Source: Strigops habroptila (lineage: Eukaryota > Chordata > Aves > Psittaciformes > Psittacidae). Taken from it: a stretch of DNA of 64,000 nt. Below, one piece after another: positions 35,811-46,747 of the stretch; positions within the stretch are counted from its first letter, which is position 1; each line of letters starts with the position of its first letter. Both the position numbers and the translations under genes were made by a program. Location: assembly GCF_004027225.2 (NCBI RefSeq), contig NC_044289.2, positions 1,054,001 through 1,118,000 of the forward strand, written 5' to 3'. Below the pieces are notes generated by a model. It ran no database searches and was not told the origin of the DNA. It saw only the letters and a list, made by a program, of their open reading frames with translations.

Positions 35811-38618
35811 CTGTACACACGGTAACTGCGCCCTGTGTGTCAATGTCTGAGTCACAGTAGTGGACTTTACTGACAAAAACATGTTTTACTACTCTCGGCT
35901 GTAAGGAGTTGATAGAGTAGGGAGTGAACAAGACGAGCTGCTACATCAAGTGTTACCAACTGAATGACCAGGCTCGAAGTGCACCCAGGTTGTGCTGTTG
36001 GTGAGAGGGATAAAGCAGCACAAGGGGCATGATTTGGCAAGCAGATGAAGGGAGTGGTGTGTTGGTGTCAGGTGAAGATGCCAGTGAGAGGGGATTTCTA
36101 CCGGGTACCCCTGGGAGGGCCTGTGTTGGGGTGTAGTCAGGATGCCCATGGGAATGAGCCGATTCTCCCTTTGTGAAAGTGTTTGAAAGGTTTTGTTCCC
36201 AGCCCCGTGCACAACTGAAGTGCCTTTCCAAGCCCTGATGCTGTGAAACAGGATTTTTACCCTGTGGCTCGCTCTCCCCCTGCTGCAGGACAGGCTCCTT
36301 CCACCAGCAAGTGAACTGCAAAAGCTTCACTTTTTAGACTTACAAACCGAACTGATCAGTATGTTACTGACAAAAACTAAATGAATATAATGTTTTATAA
36401 AGCCCCCCTTTTTTTAATCTTTAAATAATATGTATCACCGCAGAGACCAGCTGGCATTCCCATACTGTACACGTTCATCCTAACCTTTAGTATTGACTGA
36501 CTCATGCAGCATGCATATGCAAGAGTTATTAATGGAAAGTATTAAATGAATTCGTTTTAATATTTGGTAAATAGGAGGTGTCTTTGTGCTCGAATTTGTG
36601 TTTCAAATGTCTATGTTTGTGTTATTTATATTAATATATTTCATGGGCTGTTTAATAATAGTAGCAATTAAGATAATAACAATAAATACTAATAATACTG
36701 AGCTCTTCTGCTTTTCATCAAAGGAGGTCAAGACTCAAGGGTATACCTCTGGGGCTGGTATAATGTAGATCTGATCTCCTCCTGGTATTTCTTTTTGTGG
36801 AAAGTTAGGAGTATCATGCAAAGCTCAGATCGCCTGTATTTTGGCCTCTGGAGTGTCTCTTAGGCATTATAAATGCCAGTAAGAAACATAAAATTGGAAA
36901 GAAAACAAACACCAGGACATCGAAAAATATAACCACAAATACTGACCTATTTGTGCTTTTGTTCTGATTTAGCAGAATGCTATTAATACTATAATTAAAG
37001 CTATTTTGTAGCCTGGGGGGTTGAGCACCTGACTCTTATTAGAGCTGGATCCATAGCGTGTGGTGGAAAAAGCAAAGGAGGACAAGAGAGGAGATGGCCC
37101 AATGGAGAGCACAAGAGGGCACAGTGGCCCTTGTGGTGCTCTCTTTTTGCCTGGCTTTTTGCAGTGTTGGGGAGCAGGGAGAATTCAGGCCTCTTTTGAC
37201 ATGGCATAAAGAATTACGGGAACACAGCTGATCAGTTGGAGCTGTATAAATGGAATTTTGTCAACTTGGTGGATTGTTTACTAGACTTATTTTTTGGTTA
37301 GTTGTGAAGGTCAAAGGTATAATGTGATGACTGTATCAGAGAAGGTTAATATGGCAGTAAGCCCCACCATCAACAGGCAGTCATTAGGAAAGGTACCTTT
37401 TCTGTGGAATAAGATACAAAATGCACATTCCAGCAGGTGTTTTCTGCAGTTTGCCTCATCTATTCCACTAATCTTCTACCATATTGTGCCAATGGAAACT
37501 AGTTCTGTGATTTCAGAAGCAATGGATACTAATGCTGCTTTTCACTTTCTCTTCAAGGAGGATATATGTTTCTGCAAAACCTTCTTCATGTGACTGGTCA
37601 GAAATGACTCAAGCAACACCGAGAAGCATTGGCTGAACCTTAAGGAACCTCACACTGGTGGATGCTGCTGAATTGAGAGGTCAATGGTGAGCATTTTCAT
37701 CTGAAAAAGTTAGTGTTGTGAATAGATATTTGGAAAAGAGATATTTGGAAGGCAGTGACACAGAAATAAGCAGGATCCTATCCCAGATGTTAATCTGAAG
37801 TTCAGAGATCGCAGTTTTCCTTAGATGTCTCATGCAGGATGCTTACTCGTAGGGGCAAACAGCCTCCCTGTCCCATGGTCACCTGCCTCTGTTGCCTTTT
37901 GTGGAGGGGAACTGAGCTCAGAACCATTCCACAAGAGCAAGTCCAGCATAGGGCTGCAAACAGTCTGTTTTGGATTTGTTCAGTCACTGTTTCTGGCTTT
38001 CACAGGAGGTTGCAGGAGGGGCCTTTACTATGGGAATTGTGGCTGAAACCTCTGAGTGCTGTAATCCAGGCCATGACATTATCTCACAATTCAAAATGAA
38101 CAACCACCTGGGGTTTTTTTGCAAAGAATCGCTCATCCTCAGGTGTCCCATCCATACTAGCTGTAAGATACAACTTCTCCTCCCGTCTAAACCACCCTCC
38201 AGTGGTTTCTTACCCTCCCAAAAGTCAATCACTCTGTTACTGTATATGGAGATGTGAAAGGAAGACGTGACACTGCGCTGCTTGCAAAATAGTAAAGAAA
38301 CAAGATCATTAACATCTTAATATCCTGTCCTGACATCTCACAAATTATTTTAGACTTCATAGCCAATGTAAACAGGTTTGTTTTCAACTCCCCTAATTGC
38401 CTGCTAATTGAGAGCAGATGCAGGCCTTAACTTTGGGCAGATAAAGAACAGCCTCTTCTCTGGGGCTTTGCATCTATCATGAGGTCTCTGATGTATGCCT
38501 GCAAGCTTCCCTGGTTAGTGATGCTGAGGCAGAGAGGGATTGGAACTGCTCCTCTTGAATCGCGCTGGAAACCTCAGTGAGACAGAAGGGAAGACAGAGC
38601 TGTGGGACTCATCAGTAA

Positions 38619-38633
38619 CATCATCATCATTAT
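38619..38633. repeat. Short (ATC)n repeat
   Basis: Four CAT units followed by TATT. Confidence 0.6.
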
Positions 38634-39904
38634 TGTTTCTTTTCGTACTTCAGTGCACTTTCTGCAACAGTGTAGGTCTCCTTCTGGGGGGGGAGTTCTC
38701 TGAGTTATAGATGGGTTTCTCATTATGATAGAAATCACTGGGTTTATGAAAAATGCATTGCTGTCATATTCCATTATCTACTTCCTCCCATGCTGCAATC
38801 CTGTAGCTTGCAAGTCATTAGATTCTTTTTCAGAGTTCCTTTGAAATAATCCTTTCAAAAAACACTATTCATTGGGTATGACTCTGGAGAGATGCTGTCT
38901 GGTACTAAAGCTGTCTTTTAGTTCTGTGAGGGAGACCTGTAACAACAAGATAAGTGCATGTATATTCCAAGTAATGTCTGGAGTTTGCCGCCTCCCATTA
39001 AATGCAATAGGAGCTCACAGTTCAAATGGTAGAATTTTGCTTTGTAAATGTAGGAGAAAATGTAGTGCAGATATATAGGTAAATTTGCATTTGGTAGTGA
39101 TTTAATGTTCCATGGTCTATTTTAGTTGCAACTTAAATATTACATTAAAACCAGCAATAAAAAAAAGAGAGAGAAGAAAAAGTGTGCTAACTGCTGGGTT
39201 CAGAAGGAGTGGATGTGATTTTGTTCTTGCTGTCAGTGCAGCAGTGAGCTGCCTTTTACTTTCTCCTCTTCATTTAGCAAGTCAGCAGCAGCAGTTAAAT
39301 GATAGCCCTCTGGTCTTTCTGCAGGACTGTTTTTGCAAATGAAAGCAGGAACTTCAAATCCTTGTGTTTTTCCAGTCACTTCCAAGGTGTTCTGTGAATT
39401 TTAACATTTTTGCATCTATCTGCAAAAAGGTGGAGGGCACGTGAGTAATTCAGGGTGAGAAGTGCCCTTTGAGCAGGGAGGCTGCATGGGTTTGTACCAC
39501 TGGGTTCAGGAGGTCAGAAAGGGATGTTAAAGACAGAAAAAAACCCAGCCAAAAATCAAAACCAGTTTGTTGGTTTGTGAATGAGAAATGGGCAGACAAA
39601 AAGAGGGAAGGATTTACATCACAGTGTCATTCAGAAATACCTAAAGCACCTGACATCTGGGTTATGAAACATGATTCAGTCCCAGAAGCACAAAACCTTC
39701 AGGGTTTCACTGTGACTCTTTCACGAAGCCCATTTTCTCTCCCAGGGCTGACTCCAGGCCTGCCTGTGAACACAGTCACCCTCCCGACATTATCCTTCTC
39801 TGGAAAGTTGCCATGGACCTTGCAGAATAAAATCCTGATCTAACAGGGATGTGAGAGGTTTAATAGGAGGGCAGGGGGCTTGAAGTCAGTAGCACAAGGC
39901 ATAA

Positions 39905-40050
39905 CAGACTAAAGCAGCGGTCCATTAAATCAGCGCACTGGGGCCTAGGCATTTACAGTCACACAGTCAGATGTTTCCAGTAATTATTTCCCCATAGCAT
40001 TTTTATTAGGTGCTCCATAAATAATATTCACTGCCACACTCTTCTCATGG
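39905..40050. promoter_or_regulatory. Candidate distal regulatory block
   Basis: This complex sequence includes CCATTAAATCAGCGC, CAGTAATTATTTCC, TTTTTATTAGGTG and CCATAAATAATATTC within 150 bp, with no transposon or coding signature. The texture is like conserved non-coding DNA; conservation is not demonstrated. Confidence 0.3.
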
Positions 40051-41856
40051 TCTTCTATAAAAAGAGAGGGAGGAGAGAAGGGGAATTCACTTTACCTGCA
40101 GCTGGATTTTGAGGTAATTCTGTCTTTCAGTCCTATTGAAGCAGATAGGTACGAGCTTGGAAAATATGGGCAAATCAGTTCCTCACTGACCAAACGTTGT
40201 TCCCTAAAACCGTCATTGCACTGGCTTAATGCAAGGCAAGTTTCTATTTCAGATTTAGATTCATCTTCTTGTCATGGGACCCATACAGACCTAGGGTGAA
40301 CAGCACATCAAACAGCACTGCCTGCTCCTCTCTGGAAGGAGTTTCCCAAAGCTCAACACTGTCGCTGTGTGTTTAATCTGGTCTGTACATGCAGCACCTA
40401 CTGACAAATGCTGGCTTTTTGGTGGAGGCTACTGTGGAAAGGCTTTTTCCAGAAAATACCACTGCCTTGTCTGAGTTACAGTATTAATGCTAAACAACAC
40501 AGCTTCTTTCCTGGCACTAGGACTTGTGTTTTGCAAAGGGCTTTTACTCAGATATTTGATTTTCAACATCAATTTTCTAGCCAAAGTCGGATTCCCCAAA
40601 TAAACTCAAGGATCTGGGGACATATTTTTTTACTTACTGGACTGCGATATTGGGACCAACCCCAAGCAGGACTCAGAGGAGCAACAGTAAAAGGAGGTGG
40701 AGTAAATTCAGATTTGCTACTACAAAGGTCACAAACTCTTCCACCTGGGTGTGCAAAACCTCTCAGCAAGCAGCAGGTGAGACCTACCCACAAGTACAAT
40801 ACTTCTGTCCAAGCTGAAATTCTGTTCTTCAGTGTAAATGTGCACAGGGAGCACAGAAATTGGTAAGAGTTGGTCAGAAAAGAGAGCTTTAAGCAAAAAG
40901 GACAGGTTTGCTTATAGAAACTCGGTGTCTGCTCAGGTTTGGTGGCCTTGCTCCTTGGTTGTCTCCACCTGTGTATATGAGGGTGCAGTGCCAAAGGGCT
41001 GTATTCCAAAGGGAACAGAGTATTTTCATGCAGCTAATTGTCAGTGGACTAGTGAGATCTCAGCAGCCCTGGTGGCTGGATGGGTTATGTAATATGGTCA
41101 TTTGACCCATGATCCAAGCCTAGGAGACCTAACACCTTGTCTGTAGAAGAGGCATGCACTCTGCCAGGAGCAGGTTGCTGAAGCTGGAAGATGCTCTGCT
41201 CTGGCCATCACTGTTGCAATGCCAGGGGACGTTGTGTCAGTAGGAAAAGACGAATCATCTGTTTCTCAGAAAATACCATCCCCAGATACTTTCTTGGTTC
41301 CTTTTGTTCTCTGTTTCGTTTCTGGACTGCTCAAGCTGGGGAAGCTGCGGCCTGAAATGAAGTATGAACCCATTCGATATAACTGTATGTATCTATTTAG
41401 TGGTGTAGGAAGACTCAGTTCAGTGAACCCAGGCCATTGGCATTTTATAATTTCCTCTTGCTCCAGCAGGTAAGGGATTAACCCATTGTTATTCCTTGCT
41501 AAAGGAACAGAGAAAAAGATACACTGTGTAAAGACCCTGCTTTCTTAAAGCAATAATAATCCATTGGGTTTTTAAAGAAATATTTGATTAGAACCATAAG
41601 GTTTCTTTTTTTCTGAGGGAGAGAAAATTTGAAATCCGGAGTTTATTTTTCCTTCAGCGTCTCTCTGAAGAACCAACAGGAATTGAGCTATTTTTTTTTC
41701 TCTCTCCTGTGTTTGTGCCTACTTATTAAACCCACATGTGGCGGCCTCGATTCCTCGTGTAGGTGCAAAGAGCTTGGAGAAAAAGGAAAAGCAAAAAAGG
41801 TGTAATCCAGTCCATTGACCTGTCTCTTTGCCCTTAGGACTCCTTTGAACAGCTGT

Positions 41857-41897
41857 GAGAAAAAGAAAAAGGGGGAGGGGGGGAGGAAGGAAAAAAA
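41857..41897 (+). repeat. 41-nt uninterrupted polypurine tract with G-runs
   Basis: The plus strand is purine only from 41857 to 41897: GAGAAAAAGAAAAA, five G, A, seven G, then AGGAAGG and seven A. Such tracts can form triplex or quadruplex structures. Confidence 0.8.
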
Positions 41898-43481
41898 CAG
41901 AGGCAGTTTAACAAGCCAGATCCAGATGTTCATTTCATACACACACCCTGAACAGCTTTTGCATGGTTTATTTCAGTTTCTGAAGCCATTTTTCACCAGC
42001 CTGTTTTCTCAGCTGGGAAACTTCTGGTGTAGTGTTTTCAACAAAATATTGCATTTGGCATTACAAGAAAACAGAGCCTTTAAGACATTAAAAGGACAAT
42101 CTCCATGTTTGCCTTGGCCCAGAGAAGCAGGGCTAGAGGAATTTTAGATTTCTGTACCACCCAAAGAATAGGTAAAAGAAATTTTCCACTCCTCAACCCC
42201 ATTTACGTGGGAATTTGAGAGTCCATTTAGCTTGATTTTTTTTCCCCTGTTTTAAAGACTTCTCTGAGGACTTGGTGTTAGTGTAGATGGACTTTATTAA
42301 CGTGAAGGAATAAGCAAAGGGATAGCAATCAATTCTCATCTAAATTCTGATGAAGCAGGGTTAAAAACTCAAACTGATGCTGAATGAATCTTATTTTTTC
42401 TTTGCAAGGCCCAGATCCTGATATGGTTTTTCACACCAACATCTCCATAACGCAGACAGACAAATTTGGAATGATTTAATACTGGCACAGTTTCTCTTTA
42501 TTTACAGTGGAGGTAAGCCACATAGGTCAATGCGGCACCATGAATAGCACTGGTAGCGGTGAGGATGGTGATGAGCTGACAGGACAGTGTCTACACTGAG
42601 TTTAGAGGTACCCCAACAGCTGGCAGGTAATAAATTAGGGACGATAAAGTGCAAGTAAGAACTATACTGCTATCACTTGGCTAATCAAAGGATACAGTGT
42701 CCTTCAAAGTAAAATCCCAGCTCCATTGGAGCCAGAGGGTGATGTTCAGTTTGCTGTCCTTCACAACTAATGTACAAAACCCCTGTTTTCTACCTGTGAG
42801 TGTCATTCACTGTTATGTATTGTATTAGAGAGAGACTTGATCCAAATTCCTCCCTGTGAAGAAAGGTCTCTAACTAAGCAATGCTTCAGTGCTTTTTTGT
42901 CCGCCTGTTTCAAAAGGAGAAAAATTTGCAGATATTCTTATCAGAAATGTCACCATGCTGTACAGAGCTCATCCCCATCAGCTATGAAATAACAGCAGAT
43001 GATAAGAATTGTTAATGAGAATTTGAAGACATTGAGTGTGCTTAAATTAAACAGAAGATGAGAAAACGGTAGCGTGTACCTAGAGGTGTGTGCATCCTTA
43101 AGCTTCGGCAGTGCCAGGTAGTGGGAATATTGGCATTTTGGTGTCAGAACGCCACGAAGTGGGCTGGCAATACTTGGTCCTTGAACTAATATTCTCTTCA
43201 GACAAAATAAAAAAGAAGAAATAAGTAAGAGAAATCTAATTAAGGCTTCAAATGCATTAGGCAGATTATTTAGCCAGTACAGAACTGGAGTGAAAAGCTG
43301 CCAAGCAGTACTAGTAAGTTCTGTTGAGCAAACTGGTAGTCTTTTTAAAGCCACTGATTTGGTGCAGAGATTGAAAAATCCTGGAGAAAACGTATATTGC
43401 CTGTCCATTTCAGGAGACTGCAGATCTTAATGTGCCCCGATGAGTTTTGTCCTCTCCTCTTTATCTGGTGTTATGCATTAC

Positions 43482-43525
43482 ATGTATGTGTATGTCTCTA
43501 TTTGCATGCGTGTTTACACATACAT
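43482..43525. repeat. Perfect 11-bp inverted repeat, 22-base spacer
   Basis: ATGTATGTGTA at 43482-43492 and TACACATACAT at 43515-43525 are exact reverse complements. The region is a TG/TA-rich simple sequence, so the pairing may have arisen by chance within it. Confidence 0.75.
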
Positions 43526-43865
43526 TATTATACACATCTCTACAAAAGCATATACGAATTTCTTGATGAAAAAGAACTGTCTGTTTGTGTGGATATCAAA
43601 CCTAGAATCCAGGCAGCCTCTTATCTGACTTTGGGTAATAAGTCCTCCTAATATCTAACCTCAGAGGTAGATAAATCCAAGAATTTCTGCATAGATACTG
43701 TTAAGACTCTGTATTTGGAAATACTCTGTCAGTCAATGTATATACAATACACTTAAATATTTGCCTTAGGAAATGTAATTTTAGAGATATCATTGTGCAC
43801 AAATACTACATACATCTCTCCTCGAAGGACAGGCTTTAAGGCACCACTGACCTAGTGTCGAGGTT

Positions 43866-43932
43866 TCATTCTGTGCTTGTACAACACATGGGAGCCTTGG
43901 CCTTTGGATGGGGCAATTACATGCTGCTGTAA
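43866..43932 (+). mobile_element. Ancient amniote repeat tail (L3/MIR-type)
   Basis: TGTACAACACATGGGAGCCT followed by TGGATGGGGCAATTACATGC and TGCTGTAAGACAAA parallels a tail common in turtles, crocodilians and birds ('tagcacaatggggccctggtccatgactggggctcctaggtgctac.gtaatacaaa'). The copy is old and diverged. I cannot fix the family name. Confidence 0.5.
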
Positions 43933-44994
43933 GACAAAGTGAGTAAAGGTGATTCAGGAAGTAAGAAGGAAGTGAGGAGGCAACGACATTGTGTGGGGAA
44001 TCTGGAATAGTGCTGCCTTGTACTGTCAGCCTGGACCCTTTCAGTCATTTGAAAGGGAAAGAGTAAGCCTCGTGAAGCGTGAGGGCTCTTACCTTATTCT
44101 GTCTTTCAGCAAAGCAATGACCCATGCCACATGGCTTCCCAAAAATGTCGTCTTTGTAAATATTCCCGATCCCTGCACTGAAATGGTTGCATTTATTATA
44201 ACAGCCTGCCATAAACTTTGGCTCAATAGTTGTTCTGAGAGGGGTTAAATACATGCTCTGGGAACACCGTTATCAGTGGTGAAGATTCCCAGTAGTGGTC
44301 TCTATGATCTCATTTGGTGCCACGCAACACAGGAGAAGCTCAGTGTTGCCCACTGCATTCCGTGCTCCATCTCCCTTGGGTTTCCCTACAACTTCAACCC
44401 AGGTTTGCCTAATACTTTACAAAGTATGGGGAAATAGTTCCCAGCAAAAAGATCAAGGTCAAGGGCAAATCATCATATTCCTCTTTGTCACTCCCTGGCA
44501 AATTCATTTTGATAACACTGATTGTCACTGCAGGAGACTTGTGTGTCATCCTTAATTGTCCTGTCTATAGTCTTTCTACCATTAGGACTCTGCCAGTGAG
44601 AACAGATACATCACGTTTAAAGGGAATTCCTTTGTCAGTAACTGCTGCATTGTTTTCTGGAGACGTGTGAACTAAGCTAACAAAGCTGCTTTTTGTCCGC
44701 AGAATGCATCCGTGCCCCTGGCTTAGTGACAGTGAGGAAGGGAGTGAGATCCATTCACTTCTTGAGATGACAGAGCATGGGACAGTGCAGAACTGGTCCT
44801 GGTCACCCATAAATGATGCCATGTGTTTGTGTAACTGCCTTCTTCCACAATGGAAGATTATGCCCTGTTTGTCATAGATGGTGATGATGATGATGACAAT
44901 GCTCACAGAGAGTCAAAAGCCTTGCCATGAAGGCACAAATGGCAGGAATTTGTTTGCTGCAAATTGAGATCTTTGCCTCACATCCTTTCATTGT
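43933..44994. other. Unique non-coding sequence, no gene seen
   Basis: Contains a short (GAT)n run at 44877-44897. No exon or RNA gene. Confidence 0.6.
44877..44897. repeat. (GAT)n short microsatellite
   Basis: GATGGTGATGATGATGATGA; on the minus strand it reads as a run of His codons in a chance frame. Confidence 0.8.
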
Positions 44995-45135
44995 ATCTGA
45001 GAAAATTTGGACTCTGTCTTCTTTGTGGCCATCTATCGGTTTGTAGAAGGTACAGATTAGATCCCCTTCTTTAACCTTTCTTTTCTTCAGGCTGAACAAA
45101 TTCACCTCCCTTATCCTCTCCTCACACATTCTACT
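44995..45135 (-). mobile_element. Decayed CR1 LINE fragment (end of ORF2)
   Basis: On the minus strand a frame reads RIREVNLFSLKKRKVKEGDL and continues with ICTFYKP and a DGHKEDRVQIFSD stretch. This parallels the C-terminal part of CR1 ORF2, whose usual form is [19 protein letters not shown] followed by a dozen residues and a DGDRLFS-like stretch. At DNA level TTCAGCCTGAAGAAAAGAAA corresponds to the CR1 TTCAGCCTGGAGAAGAGAAG. It is much more diverged than the other copies and lacks the 3' UTR, so it is an old remnant. A frame of 114 codons still spans it, probably by chance. Confidence 0.65.
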
Positions 45136-45818
45136 ATCTTGATACTGGATACTGTCCCACTGCTGGACTAGTTTGTTGATCTGCTTCTTGCCCTGAGAGA
45201 AAGGAAAATGGTCCAAAAGTGGAACTGGGTTTCAGTTGTGGTTAGTATTTTGTATTAACTGTCTACTCTGTTGAGTAGATGTTCAAGCCTTGGCCATAAC
45301 TGTAATATAATGGCTCTCATTCAAATGTTGGGAACATCAGGGCGTGCCTGCTCAGCCTTCTTGGAAGAGGCTATTTCCTGAACATGCACTGTACCCAGGT
45401 CATCCTGTCCCATTCATGTGGCTTTCTGTGACAGCAATACGGTTAATTGCCTTTTTTTTCCCCCACTGCTGAACTGACTGGATCATCCTGGAGATGCTGA
45501 ATTTGTTTTCTTCTTTGACAAAGTGCACACACTCCTATGGATTTTCACAAAGGAAACAGAAACATCTAGGAAAAAGCAGAAGGAGTGGAAAGCCCTCAAT
45601 TTCTTTTTCTATGAATAATTTAGTGCCAAGTTAACTGAAACGTTTGAAAAAGAGATTTTTGGTGCCTAGCTTCATTAAACCCTCTATCCCCAAATGTATT
45701 CTCTATCAGTGTCAGCATCCAACACTTCATCTTGTCCCAATCACAGCAAAGACCTCATGGAAATGAAATGCAGGGGAAGGGAGAGGAAAAGCAGATTATT
45801 GTTGCCATTATGCATGTC

Positions 45819-45837
45819 TGTGTGTGCGCACATGTGC
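45819..45837. repeat. Alternating purine-pyrimidine run
   Basis: TGTGTGTGCGCACATGTGC alternates pyrimidine and purine for 19 bases and contains the palindrome TGTGCGCACA. It could favour Z-DNA. Confidence 0.65.
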
Positions 45838-46722
45838 TCTATAAACTTTTAGTGAGGGAAAAAACCAAGAATCTGTATGAAAAGATGGAATGAAGCCCCA
45901 AGCCACATCAGACTTCCATAGCATGCACTCCTTTCAGGGGTACGAGCCACACTCTGTCACATTAAAGAGTGTTGTGCCACACGCCAACCCCCTTCTCTGG
46001 AGCACGTGTTTTCATCAGAGTATTATGTTCTCGTCCACTAAGCTTTTAGCAGCACAAGGAGGACCTCCTTCGCTTGGCAGTGGTTTCTGTCAGCGATCTG
46101 TCTTCTGCAGCTATTTCCGTGGGAAGGCCCTCCATCTGGTGCTTGGCAGGGAAGGGATCTTTCCTCTCAACTGTTTTTTCTCTCTCTCTCGTGCTCTGTT
46201 TAAGGTATACCCTTTGGAAATCTTCAGCTTCCAAGATTTGTTTTTGCACAAGGCACATACTTTGTTTTACGTGCTCCAGCTTTCTTTTCTTTTAACAAAA
46301 CACTACCCCCGTGCCCTGCTTATCCTGGCAGAGGAAGAAGAATGCTGTTTGCTTTAACATTACCTTCAGTCTCAGTATGCAACAGGTCAAAAGATGTGAC
46401 AAGTACACATGCTAATCCCTTTCCCTTTCAGTTAATAGAATAACACAGATGGGAAAGTTTACATTGGGATCTGACACTCGCTCCAAGCTGAAGTTAAGAA
46501 GGAGACAGGGTTGAACATTGCCTTTCAGATCAGAGTGGTTACTACACAAGCTCACCTTCCCACTCAGCATCAAGTGGCTCCTGTCATCCTAAACCCTATT
46601 TGCTCTGCTAAGAATGTTCCCTTTGCCCTTCTACTCTCCATTTGAGAATAATAGGTAAAATTGGATGAGACTTCGAAAGCTTTTGTAGAATGAAATATTC
46701 CCCAAGAATCAGTGATGTTCAA

Positions 46723-46747
46723 GTGAAAAAATGTCGACATTTTCCAC
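46723..46747. repeat. 16-bp perfect palindrome in a 25-bp near-palindrome
   Basis: AAAATGTCGACATTTT at 46728-46743 is its own reverse complement, and flanking GTG (46723-46725) and CAC (46745-46747) extend the symmetry across one unequal step. The centre is the CpG-containing GTCGAC. Confidence 0.85.

Larger units (their letters stand above)
34488..43481. other. Long repeat-poor non-coding stretch, no gene seen
   Basis: No recent CR1 copy and no supported exon lie in this interval. There are small GC/CpG patches at 34600-34670 and AT-rich complex blocks at 36340-36700 and 39900-40040. Imperfect duplications include GATATTTGGAA twice at 37725-37750 and a purine-rich run at 40059-40085. The frames at 40408-40866 and 40569-41009 overlap in antisense and match nothing I know. 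Confidence 0.55.

Noticed and set aside
40408..41009. Overlapping 152- and 146-codon frames on opposite strands
   Set aside because: Both cannot easily be real, and neither resembles a known protein; the region has no exon-like boundaries.
42950..43408. 152-codon minus-strand frame
   Set aside because: Leu/Phe-rich translation of AT-rich DNA, no recognisable domain, no supporting signals.
44872..44900. Run of His codons on the minus strand
   Set aside because: It is the (GAT)n microsatellite read in one frame.
45890..46357. Longest open frame (155 codons, plus strand)
   Set aside because: It is Phe/Leu/Ser-rich, matches no family I recognise and is overlapped by an antisense frame. I see no promoter or splice context. 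The length is normal for chance in 64 kb.
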